Origin: Maribacter arcticus
GTDB taxonomy: Bacteria; Bacteroidota; Bacteroidia; Flavobacteriales; Flavobacteriaceae
Reading direction: 5' to 3'
Assembly (NCBI RefSeq): GCF_900167935.1
Contig: NZ_FUYL01000003.1
Location: 1-64,000 of the forward strand
Length of the DNA: 64,000 bases
In this document: piece by piece, positions 26,222 to 33,883 of the stretch
Numbering within the stretch: position 1 is the stretch's first letter
How the letters are laid out: each line of letters begins with the position of its first letter
Position numbers and translations under genes: made by a program
Notes under the pieces: generated by a model
Databases searched by the model: none
Seen by the model: the letters and a program-made list of their open reading frames with translations, nothing else
Told to the model about the DNA's origin: nothing

Positions 26222-27328
26222 TTATAAAGCCTCTATCACCTTAGTTAAACGCTCCGTAATTTCTACTATAGAACCGATACCGTTTACACTATGAAATTTA
26301 TCTTGTGCTTCGTAAAATTCCTTTACAGGAGTAGTTTTTTGATTATACTCGTCGAAACGATTTCTAATTTTGGCGACATCTTGATCATCACTACGACCAC
26401 TAATTTTACCACGTTCTAAAAGACGTTCTATTAAAATTTCATCATTCGCTTCTAGAGCAATAGTAGCATTAATTCCCATGTCCTTCGATTCTAAGAAATT
26501 ATCCAATGCTTCAGCTTGTGCTGCAGTTCTTGGAAATCCATCAAAGATAAATCCGTCAGCTTCAGGATTTTTTTCAACTTCTTCCCTCAACATTCTTATG
26601 GTAACCTCATCAGGTACCAAATCACCTTTATCCATATATGATTTAGCCAAAGTTCCTAACGGTGTTCCGTTTTTGATATTATAGCGAAACACATCACCTG
26701 TAGAAATATGTTTGAGGTTATATTTTTCTTTTAGGAATTCTGCTTGTGTGCCCTTGCCGGCTCCTGGCTTACCAAAGAGTACAAGATTGATCATATGTTT
26801 CTGGTTTAGTTGGTATACTTCTTTTAAATTTCTTCCTTGCTCTTTATAATCAAGACCATAACCTACGATAAAATTATCTGGTATGGCCAGGCCAAAATAA
26901 TCAATGGCATATTCACCTTTGTACACATCTGGCTTATAAAAAAGACTAGCTATTTTAAATTCCTTGACATTGGTTTTTGAAAAAAGATGAACCAATTTTT
27001 GCAAGGTACGCCCTGTATCAATAATATCTTCTATGATAATAACACTGCGACCTTCAATATTTTCTGGAACATCCAATAAAGTTTCTACAATACCTGTAGA
27101 TGTTAAGCCTTGGTAAGAACTTAACCTTACAAACGAAACTTCACATGGATGCTGATAGGCCTTCATTAAGTCAGAAACGAACATAAATGAACCGTTCAAA
27201 ACGCCCACAAAAATTGGCGTCTCGTCTTTATAATCTGCAGCAATTTTATCAGCGACGGATTTTACGGCCTGTTGAATTTCCGATTCGCTTAGAAAACGTT
27301 TAAAAAACTTGTCGTGAATTTGTATCAA
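26222..27328 (-). CDS. Bifunctional hypoxanthine phosphoribosyltransferase / adenylate kinase fusion
   Basis: A 368-residue fusion of two complete purine enzymes. Residues 1 to about 177 are hypoxanthine phosphoribosyltransferase (PRPP motif VIIIEDIIDTGRTL at 96 to 109, metal/product segment NFIVGYGLDY), which salvages hypoxanthine to IMP. Residues 179 to 368 are adenylate kinase (P-loop GKPGAGKGTQ at 186 to 195, HISTGDVFRYNI, FDGFPRTAAQAEAL, short lid with GRSDD), which interconverts AMP, ATP and ADP. The linker is only a few residues (LNQKHM). Met179 (ATG at 26794 to 26792) begins a textbook Adk N-terminus, so internal initiation could also make free Adk. The fusion ties purine salvage to adenylate balance; purK-purE lie divergently next door. 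Confidence 0.93.
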   Translation of the reverse strand: MIQIHDKFFKRFLSESEIQQAVKSVADKIAADYKDETPIFVGVLNGSFMFVSDLMKAYQHPCEVSFVRLSSYQGLTSTGIVETLLDVPENIEGRSVIIIEDIIDTGRTLQKLVHLFSKTNVKEFKIASLFYKPDVYKGEYAIDYFGLAIPDNFIVGYGLDYKEQGRNLKEVYQLNQKHMINLVLFGKPGAGKGTQAEFLKEKYNLKHISTGDVFRYNIKNGTPLGTLAKSYMDKGDLVPDEVTIRMLREEVEKNPEADGFIFDGFPRTAAQAEALDNFLESKDMGINATIALEANDEILIERLLERGKISGRSDDQDVAKIRNRFDEYNQKTTPVKEFYEAQDKFHSVNGIGSIVEITERLTKVIEAL

Positions 27329-27392
27329 TTTTCTTAAATTATCAAGGTTTGCAAAGATAAGGTATTGCCTTGTGTTTTTAATTAGAAAGGAA

Positions 27393-27421
27393 TTGGTTTC
27401 TAAGATTTAACCGTATTTTTG
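27393..27421 (+). promoter_or_regulatory. Bacteroidota-type promoter of purK-purE
   Basis: TTG at 27393 and TATTTTTG at 27414 to 27421, separated by 18 bases, match the Bacteroidota housekeeping promoter (-33 TTG, -7 TAnnTTTG). The purK ATG is 43 bases downstream. Confidence 0.7.
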
Positions 27422-27464
27422 TGGTACTTAAGGCGTTTTTTTTACTACTAAAAGCAACATATCT

Positions 27465-28619
27465 ATGGATTACTTTTCTTCAGATTTCAAATTAGGCATT
27501 TTAGGTGGTGGCCAACTTGGTAAAATGATGCTGTATGAAACTCGAAAATGGGATATTTACACCAAGGTTTTAGATAATTCTTCTGAAGCTCCAAGCCGCA
27601 TTTCATGTAATGAATTTGTTAAAGGCAGCCTTCTCGATTATGACACTGTATATAATTTCGGGAAAGATGTTGATGTACTTACCATCGAAATAGAAAATGT
27701 AAATCTTGATGCTTTAGAAAAATTAGAAGAGGAAGGTGTAAAGGTTTTTCCACAGCCAAAAGCATTGCGAATTATTCAAAACAAGGCAAAGCAAAAATTG
27801 TTTTATGTAGACCACGCAATACCCACAGCAGATTTTCAACGTTTTGCTTACTTGAGTGAAATTGAGGATAGCATTGCAAATGGTGGATTAAAATTACCGT
27901 TTGTATGGAAAGTGGCTCAATTTGGCTATGACGGGCAAGGAGTAAAAGTAGTTAGAAACTTAGCTGATTTAAAAGGACTACCTGCAGGAGAATGTATTGC
28001 AGAAACTATGATTCCGTTTAAAAATGAGTTAGCGGTCATCGTTTCTAGAAACTCTGAAGGAGAAATTAAAACTTACCCTGTTGTAGAAATGGAATTTCAC
28101 CCAGAAGCCAACCAAGTAGAATATGTGATTTGTCCGGCTAGAATTGATGCTAAAGTTGCTGAAAAAGCGCGATCGTTAGCATTACAAGTTGCCGAAAAAA
28201 TTGGACTTACAGGTTTACTTGCCGTTGAAATGTTTCAGACCATAGACGATAAAATTTTAGTGAATGAAGTGGCGCCGAGACCACATAATAGTGGTCATTA
28301 CAGCATTGAAGCTAGCTATACCAATCAATTCGAACAACATATACGTAGCATTTTAGGCTTACCACTAGGAAGCACAGATAGCAAAGTAGCGGGTGTTATG
28401 GTAAACCTAGTTGGTGAAGAAGGCTATACCGGCGATGTAGTCTACAAAAACATAGCTGAGATAATGGCCATGGAAGGTGTTACCCCGCATATTTATGGAA
28501 AAGCACAAACAAGACCATTTCGAAAAATGGGTCATGTGACCATTGTTAATAATGATTTGGACAAAGCGAGGAGTATCGCGCAGAAAGTAAAGGAAACTAT
28601 TCAAGTGATTTCAAAATAA
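27465..28619 (+). CDS. purK: 5-(carboxyamino)imidazole ribonucleotide synthase
   Basis: A 384-residue ATP-grasp enzyme that carboxylates AIR with bicarbonate and ATP to N5-CAIR in purine synthesis. N-terminal LGILGGGQLGKMMLYETRKW is the PurK opening. The ATP-grasp core includes FVWKVAQFGYDGQGVKVV and ECIAETMIPFKNELAVIVSR. The metal-binding part is EMFQTIDDKILVNEVAPRPH NSGHYSIEA. Full length. purE follows after 5 bases, which pairs the two successive steps. Confidence 0.96.
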   Translation: MDYFSSDFKLGILGGGQLGKMMLYETRKWDIYTKVLDNSSEAPSRISCNEFVKGSLLDYDTVYNFGKDVDVLTIEIENVNLDALEKLEEEGVKVFPQPKALRIIQNKAKQKLFYVDHAIPTADFQRFAYLSEIEDSIANGGLKLPFVWKVAQFGYDGQGVKVVRNLADLKGLPAGECIAETMIPFKNELAVIVSRNSEGEIKTYPVVEMEFHPEANQVEYVICPARIDAKVAEKARSLALQVAEKIGLTGLLAVEMFQTIDDKILVNEVAPRPHNSGHYSIEASYTNQFEQHIRSILGLPLGSTDSKVAGVMVNLVGEEGYTGDVVYKNIAEIMAMEGVTPHIYGKAQTRPFRKMGHVTIVNNDLDKARSIAQKVKETIQVISK

Positions 28620-28624
28620 AAAAA

Positions 28625-29113
28625 ATGAGTAAAGTAGCCGTAGTAATGGGAAGTACAAGTGACATGCCCGTAATGCAGGAAGCCATAGATATTTTAAAAG
28701 GTTTTGACATAGAAGTTGATGTAGACATTGTTTCTGCACACCGAACACCAGAAAAATTATTCGATTTTAGCAAAAACGCACATATTAATGGTTACTCGGT
28801 AATTATTGCTGGTGCTGGTGGCGCTGCTCATTTACCAGGTATGGTGGCCTCATTGTCTCCCTTACCTGTGATTGGCGTACCTGTAAAAAGCAGCAATTCT
28901 ATTGATGGTTGGGATTCTATTCTTTCTATACTTCAAATGCCAGGCGGCGTACCAGTTGCAACAGTTGCACTAAACGGAGCAAAAAATGCAGGTATTCTTG
29001 CTGCTCAAATTATAGGCAGTTCAGACAAATGCGTATTAGATAAAATTATATTTTATAAAGAAGGTTTGAAACAAAAAGTTATTGAAGGTGCTAAAGAGGT
29101 GAACGGTAAATAA
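28625..29113 (+). CDS. purE: N5-carboxyaminoimidazole ribonucleotide mutase
   Basis: A 162-residue class I PurE that rearranges N5-CAIR to CAIR. The GSTSDMPVMQEA start and the SAHRTPE loop with its catalytic His form the active site. AGAGGAAHLPGMVASLSPLP VIGVPV is the invariant core. The length fits the octameric bacterial enzyme. It follows purK by five bases in one transcript. Confidence 0.96.
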   Translation: MSKVAVVMGSTSDMPVMQEAIDILKGFDIEVDVDIVSAHRTPEKLFDFSKNAHINGYSVIIAGAGGAAHLPGMVASLSPLPVIGVPVKSSNSIDGWDSILSILQMPGGVPVATVALNGAKNAGILAAQIIGSSDKCVLDKIIFYKEGLKQKVIEGAKEVNGK

Positions 29114-29195
29114 ACCTTAGCGTTAAAAGGAAATTTATATTTTACTAATACAAGCAAATCATAATACTCAAATCTAATATTTCAATTCCATTTAA

Positions 29196-31214
29196 ATGAA
29201 TCCACTATTATCCCCATTCGATACAGCTCCATTTTCACAAATAAAAAATGAACATTTCAAACCTGCATTTCTTCAATCTATTGAAGATGCTAGACAAGAA
29301 ATTGATGCCATAACATTAAATACTGATGCTCCTTCTTTTGAGAATACAATTGAGGCATTAGAATTTTCTGGTCAACAACTAGACCGCATATCAAGTGTAT
29401 TCTTTAATTTGAATTCTGCCGAAACGAATGAAGAAATTCAAAATATCGCTCAAGAAATTTCACCATTACTATCAGAGTTTGGGAATGATATTACTTTAAA
29501 CGAAGCGCTTTTTAAAAGGGTAAAATCAGTTTTCGCTAAAAAGGACTCATTAGACCTTAACGCAGAGCAAGACACACTTCTAGATAAGAAATACAAAAGC
29601 TTCAGCAGAAACGGCGCCAATTTATCTGAAGAAAAAAAGATACGTTTACGAGCCATAGATGCTAAGTTGGCAAAATTGAAATTGACTTTCGGAGAAAATG
29701 TTTTAGCAGAAACCAATAAATACCAATTACACTTAACGGATGAAGCAGATTTAGACGGACTCCCAGAAGGCGAAAAAGAGGCTGCAGCACAATTAGCCGT
29801 ATTTAAAGGAAAAGTAGATGGATGGTTGATTACATTAGATTACCCAAGCTATATTCCCTTTATGAAATACGCTAAAAACCGAAAGTTACGCAAAGAGCTT
29901 TCCATGGCTTTCGGCAGTAAAGCTTTTCATAATGATAAATTGGACAATCAAAAAAATGTTCTTGAAATTGCAAAATTGAGATACGAAAGAGCGAATCTTT
30001 TGGGATATAAAACACATGCTAATTTTGTTCTAGAAGAACGCATGGCAGAGACTCCTGAGAAAGTACATTCATTTTTAAATGAATTACTTGAAAAAGCAAA
30101 ACCAGCAGCAGAACGTGAGTTTCAGCAGCTAGAGAATTTTGCAAAAAAATTAGATGGAATTGAACGTTTAGAAAAATGGGATAGTAGTTTTTATTCAGAA
30201 AAATTAAAACAAAAATTATTCAACCTTGATGATGAAAAGCTAAAACCTTATTTTAAGCTAGAGAATGTTATTAAGGGAGTTTTCAAAGTTGCCGAAAACT
30301 TATTCGGACTTCAGTTTGAAGAAGTGAATGATATAGAGAAATACCACGACGAGGTAAAAACCTACAAGGTTTACGATAATGACAAAAACTTCGTTTCCTT
30401 ATTTTATGCAGATTTTCACCCAAGGGCGGGCAAACGAGGTGGTGCATGGATGACATCATTTAAATCGCAATGGAAAAGAAATGAAAAGAATGTTCGACCA
30501 CACATATCAAATGTGTGCAATTTCACTCCTTCAACTAAAAGCAAACCTTCCTTATTGACGTTTAATGAGGTAACTACATTATTTCATGAATTTGGTCACG
30601 GTTTACATGGTATGTTAGCCAACACGACCTACCCTAGTTTATCAGGAACATCTGTTTTTTGGGATTTTGTAGAATTACCAAGCCAGGTTTTAGAAAATTG
30701 GTGCTACGAAAAAGAAGCGTTAGAATTATTTGCAACACATTACCAAACCGGTGAAACCATACCTATGGAACTGGTAAAAAAAATAAAAGAGTCAGCCACA
30801 TTTCAAGAAGGGATGCAAACACTTCGCCAGCTTAGCTTTGGCTTATTAGACATGTCATGGCACGGCACCAACCCAACAGATATTACAAACGTTAAGCAAC
30901 ACGAAGACGAAGTATTTAAAAATACTAGCCTTTACCCAGAAACTCCAGAAACTTGTATGAGCACAGCATTTTCCCATATTTTTCAGGGCGGATATTCCTC
31001 TGGATACTACAGTTACAAATGGGCAGAAGTATTAGATGCAGATGCCTTTGCCTATTTTAAAGAGAAAGGTATTTTCAATAAAGAGGTGGCCACTAAGTTT
31101 AAGGATAATGTGCTATCAAAAGGAGGAACTGAAAACCCAATGGTTCTTTATAAAAGGTTTAGAGGGTCTGAACCTAAGGTTGAAGCGTTATTAGAACGAG
31201 CAGGATTACTATAA
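29196..31214 (+). CDS. M3 family metallopeptidase (oligopeptidase A / Dcp-like)
   Basis: A 672-residue thimet-type peptidase, without a signal peptide and therefore probably cytosolic, degrading short peptides. The zinc site is HEFGH in TTLFHEFGHGLHGMLANTTY, with the third ligand in the downstream VFWDFVELPSQVLENW segment. The C-terminal YSSGYYSYKWAEVLDADAF is characteristic of the OpdA/Dcp branch. No operon partner: a decayed channel gene follows. Confidence 0.93.
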   Translation: MNPLLSPFDTAPFSQIKNEHFKPAFLQSIEDARQEIDAITLNTDAPSFENTIEALEFSGQQLDRISSVFFNLNSAETNEEIQNIAQEISPLLSEFGNDITLNEALFKRVKSVFAKKDSLDLNAEQDTLLDKKYKSFSRNGANLSEEKKIRLRAIDAKLAKLKLTFGENVLAETNKYQLHLTDEADLDGLPEGEKEAAAQLAVFKGKVDGWLITLDYPSYIPFMKYAKNRKLRKELSMAFGSKAFHNDKLDNQKNVLEIAKLRYERANLLGYKTHANFVLEERMAETPEKVHSFLNELLEKAKPAAEREFQQLENFAKKLDGIERLEKWDSSFYSEKLKQKLFNLDDEKLKPYFKLENVIKGVFKVAENLFGLQFEEVNDIEKYHDEVKTYKVYDNDKNFVSLFYADFHPRAGKRGGAWMTSFKSQWKRNEKNVRPHISNVCNFTPSTKSKPSLLTFNEVTTLFHEFGHGLHGMLANTTYPSLSGTSVFWDFVELPSQVLENWCYEKEALELFATHYQTGETIPMELVKKIKESATFQEGMQTLRQLSFGLLDMSWHGTNPTDITNVKQHEDEVFKNTSLYPETPETCMSTAFSHIFQGGYSSGYYSYKWAEVLDADAFAYFKEKGIFNKEVATKFKDNVLSKGGTENPMVLYKRFRGSEPKVEALLERAGLL

Positions 31215-31253
31215 CTTTAGCCAAACAAACAATAGCCATTCACAAGTTCATCT

Positions 31254-31665
31254 ATGAAAAGAATAGAGTAATAGCATTTTACGATGCCGCCTTTTCAATT
31301 GCGATGACGCACCTTGTTTTAGAAATAGATGTGCCGAGCAGCGACGAGCTAAATCAAAGTGATTTTTTATCCGTTTTATCAAATCGAATACCCAGTTTCA
31401 TTGGGTTCTTGGTAAGCTTTATAGTAATAGCCATCTACTGGGTTTCACACCTACGAGTATTTAGCTATGTACGGCATATCAAAGAAAACTAATTTGGTTG
31501 AAATTCATGTCTACCAATGCTGTTCTAGTATGGACTTTAGCCGCTATTTTTGTGCCTTTTTTACCTATAACAGCACGTGTAGTTTTTGTGTTGATATTTA
31601 TTATTCAGGCTATAGGTAATCGATATTATAAAAAAATTAGAGATGAAACGGTTTTAGCATCCTAG
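31254..31665 (+). pseudogene. Decayed TMEM175-type (DUF1211) potassium channel gene
   Basis: ATG 31254 starts MKRIE and stops at once. The frame one base off gives RVIAFYDAAFSIAMTHLVLE IDVP and continues through a second membrane helix to YWVSHLRVFSYVRHIKEN, stopping at 31490. The signature (R-x-x-x-F-S-D-A-x-F-A-I-x-x-T-L-L-V-L-E) of TMEM175 is clear, with Tyr for Ser. After a further shift another frame reads STNAVLVWTLAAIFVPFLPI and runs to the TAG at 31663, like a final membrane helix and basic tail. The middle helices are missing. At least two shifts plus a deletion make this a remnant. Confidence 0.7.
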
Positions 31666-31717
31666 AACTGTTTCATTATTAAAAAAATGCAGTGTAATTA
31701 TAAGAGTAAACTGATAA

Positions 31718-32074
31718 TTAATCCTTAGATAAATGCCACATATCATAACCACCTTCAAGGTTAATTACATGTAAAAATCCAAGTTCTTTTAATCTAGCTT
31801 GAGATTTTAAGCTTCTACCACCTTTCTTACAATAAACATAAATGGTTTTATCCTTATCAATCGATGCCACTTGTTGATTAAAGTCAGCTGAAAACCAATC
31901 GATATTAAGTGCACCTTCAATACAACCTTCATCAAATTCTTTTGGTGTTCTGACATCAATAAGAATTTCTTTAGTTGAGTCAAAGCTTTTAAATTCAGTA
32001 ATAGGTCGTGATTCCATTTGTGCAAGTCCGAGTTGAGCACTTATCAATAGAATAAAAAATATAATGTTTTTCAT
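31718..32074 (-). CDS. Exported single-domain rhodanese-like protein
   Basis: A 118-residue protein with a signal peptide (MKNIIFFILLISAQLGLAQ), so it acts in the periplasm. The start at 32074 is preferred over an upstream TTG that would overlap the promoter. The rhodanese core has ILIDVRTPKEF and the active-site cysteine Cys82 in YVYCKKGGRS, with GGYDMWHL at the end. Such domains move sulfane sulfur or sense thiol state. It is divergent from the ECF sigma gene, with a mirrored promoter pair between them, which suggests joint control. Confidence 0.87.
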   Translation of the reverse strand: MKNIIFFILLISAQLGLAQMESRPITEFKSFDSTKEILIDVRTPKEFDEGCIEGALNIDWFSADFNQQVASIDKDKTIYVYCKKGGRSLKSQARLKELGFLHVINLEGGYDMWHLSKD

Positions 32075-32092
32075 GACTTGATCGATTATACC

Positions 32093-32130
32093 CAAAAGTA
32101 ATCATAATCCCCAAAATTAATTTACTTTTG
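32093..32130. promoter_or_regulatory. Mirrored divergent -7 elements between rhodanese and sigma genes
   Basis: TACTTTTG occurs on the minus strand at 32100 to 32093 and on the plus strand at 32123 to 32130. They sit 19 and 17 bases from the respective start codons. Extended, CAAAAGTAAT and TTTACTTTTG match as an inverted repeat at 9 of 10 positions, so the site may also be an operator. Confidence 0.6.
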
Positions 32131-32146
32131 AAGTGCAGAATAAAAA

Positions 32147-32701
32147 ATGGAAACACACCAACTACATCCTGATACATGGGTAGATCTTTATGCGGACTAC
32201 CTTTTCAATTATGCCGTTACAAGGGTTAATGATTCTGAAATCGCAAAAGATCTTGTGCAAGACACTTTTATAGCAGGTTTAAAATCAGCTAAAAATTTTA
32301 AAGGAGATGCTGCAGAACGCACTTGGCTTATTGCTATTTTAAAAAGAAAGGTTATTGATCATTATCGTAAAATAAATTCAAAAAAAGGAAAAGCAGAGGT
32401 ACGAATGAGTTATAGCTCACAAACTGATGCAGAGGGCGATTGGTTAGAAGAACGCATCGCTGATCCTAATAGCAATTTCGAAAATGATGCTATTGAAAAC
32501 GAAGAATTGGGCCTTGCTATTCAAAACTGCATTTCTAAATTACCAAAGAAACAAGCTCAGGTTTTTATTATGAAAACTATTGAAGGAATGGAAACCGAAG
32601 ATATTTGTAATTCTCTTGGAATAAATGCGTCTAACCTTTGGGTAATGATTCATAGAGCCAGAACAGGTTTAATGGGTTGTTTAAATCAAAATTGGTTTTA
32701 A
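32147..32701 (+). CDS. ECF-type RNA polymerase sigma factor
   Basis: A 184-residue sigma-70 family factor of the ECF group. Region 2 includes DLYADYLFNYAVTRVNDSEI AKDLVQDTFIAGL, and region 2.4 follows as AERTWLIAILKRKVIDHYRK. Region 4 is LPKKQAQVFIMKTIEGMETE DICNSLGINASNLWVMIHRA RTGL, a helix-turn-helix for the -35 element. The next gene starts three bases past its stop and encodes a short zinc-type anti-sigma-like protein. Target genes are unknown; the divergent rhodanese is the nearest candidate. Confidence 0.92.
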   Translation: METHQLHPDTWVDLYADYLFNYAVTRVNDSEIAKDLVQDTFIAGLKSAKNFKGDAAERTWLIAILKRKVIDHYRKINSKKGKAEVRMSYSSQTDAEGDWLEERIADPNSNFENDAIENEELGLAIQNCISKLPKKQAQVFIMKTIEGMETEDICNSLGINASNLWVMIHRARTGLMGCLNQNWF

Positions 32702-32703
32702 TT

Positions 32704-32934
32704 ATGATGATTTCATGCGAAAAAGCGGCAAAAATTTGCGATAAAGCTCAATACAAAGAAGCTTCAATTTGGGAGAAAATAAAATTAAAGTTTCATTTAC
32801 TTATGTGCAACACTTGCGCAAAACATAGTTTAAAAAATAAAAAATTGACCTCGCTATGTAAACAAGCGAAACTTGTTGTATTGTCTGAAGAAGACAAAAA
32901 GAAAATGAAAGATTCTTGTTCTAAAGCAAAATAG
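32704..32934 (+). CDS. Short zinc-binding anti-sigma-like protein (ZAS motif)
   Basis: A 76-residue cysteine-rich protein (Cys at CEKAAKIC, MCNTC, LCKQ, SC). The segment HLLMCNTC fits H-x3-C-x2-C, the ZAS motif of zinc-binding anti-sigma factors, with an upstream Cys as a possible further ligand. It lacks any membrane segment, so it would be a cytosolic anti-sigma that could respond to thiol or metal changes. The start at 32704 (ATGATG) is chosen over 32677, which would overlap the sigma gene. Its position right after the sigma gene supports the pairing. Confidence 0.75.
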   Translation: MMISCEKAAKICDKAQYKEASIWEKIKLKFHLLMCNTCAKHSLKNKKLTSLCKQAKLVVLSEEDKKKMKDSCSKAK

Positions 32935-33754
32935 AATATTTATTACCTACAATTATAAGTAACCACCAAAATAAAGGAATAGCCTCCACCCAAAATGAGG
33001 AAAAATATTTCTTTTGATTCAATTCAGTTTTAAGAATTATCCCTAATAAAATTAATAATAGAATTGTGTTTACACCAACACTAATAAAATCCAAATTTGT
33101 TTTTAAAAATGTGGCTGCGTAAAAAATAATTGACCAACCATATCCAATTATCTTTGCCCCCTTCACCCCTACTCGCTGCGGCAAAGTCTTCAATGCTACA
33201 CTATCATATTTTAAGTCCCGAATTTCAAAAGGAACTAACATTACAAGCACCAGCATAAAACGTTGAAAGGCTTCAACCTTTACATTCCAGGTAATTACCT
33301 CTAATTGTGAGATGGCAGGTAATATAACGGTTGTTCCTGCCCATACCGTTGCTACAATTAAAATTTTTAATCCACTTAAACTCCTGAAATTTTTATGTTT
33401 CGGTAAAACAGGCAAAGCATACAAACCCGTAATAGCAATCAAAACAAAAAGTGAAATCAAAACTCTTTCAGACAAAAAGAACATCTGATAAAAGGATATA
33501 AGTAAACATCCAAAACTAAAAAATTGAATATTTTTATGATACCTATTGGCTACTAGGATATATTTCTCTGCTTCAACGCCATATTTTACAAAGTTATAAC
33601 AGCCGATAGACCCAAAAAATATAAAAATATAAAGTTCTTGAGGTACATTTCTGTTTAAGGTAAGTGCGGTTACATGAACCAAACTAAATATAGCTAAAGC
33701 CACATGAATGCTAGCATCTAAGTAAAAATCAAAAATCCTTTTAATAAGGGCCAT
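32921..33754 (-). CDS. UbiA-like polytopic membrane protein
   Basis: A 277-residue protein with about eight membrane helices. EIRDLKYDSVALKTLPQRVG VKGAKIIG resembles the second Asp-rich motif and following TLP..G segment of UbiA prenyltransferases. The first Asp-rich motif (NDxxD) is not visible; the corresponding site reads GCYNFVKYGVEAEK. It may have lost or changed prenyltransferase activity. It overlaps the end of the anti-sigma-like gene by 14 bases, tail to tail. Substrate unknown. Confidence 0.6.
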   Translation of the reverse strand: MALIKRIFDFYLDASIHVALAIFSLVHVTALTLNRNVPQELYIFIFFGSIGCYNFVKYGVEAEKYILVANRYHKNIQFFSFGCLLISFYQMFFLSERVLISLFVLIAITGLYALPVLPKHKNFRSLSGLKILIVATVWAGTTVILPAISQLEVITWNVKVEAFQRFMLVLVMLVPFEIRDLKYDSVALKTLPQRVGVKGAKIIGYGWSIIFYAATFLKTNLDFISVGVNTILLLILLGIILKTELNQKKYFSSFWVEAIPLFWWLLIIVGNKYSILL

Positions 33755-33852
33755 TGAACAAAAGTAGTTAAAGTGTTTATAACCCCTTGTTTTGGTTAAA
33801 AACTTTCACCCTACTGATCACTTACAATCATAATTTACACACATAAAAGTGG

Positions 33853-33860
33853 TAATTTTG
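33853..33860 (+). promoter_or_regulatory. Probable -7 element of gcvP
   Basis: TAATTTTG fits TAnnTTTG, 23 bases ahead of the gcvP ATG. A clear TTG at the -33 position is not present, so this is a partial match. Confidence 0.4.
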
Positions 33861-33883
33861 TACATTATATAACAATAGCATCT

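Noticed and set aside
31304-31492. A free-standing 62-residue ORF
   Set aside because: It is the middle of a frameshifted TMEM175-type gene; coding similarity continues upstream and reappears downstream in other frames.
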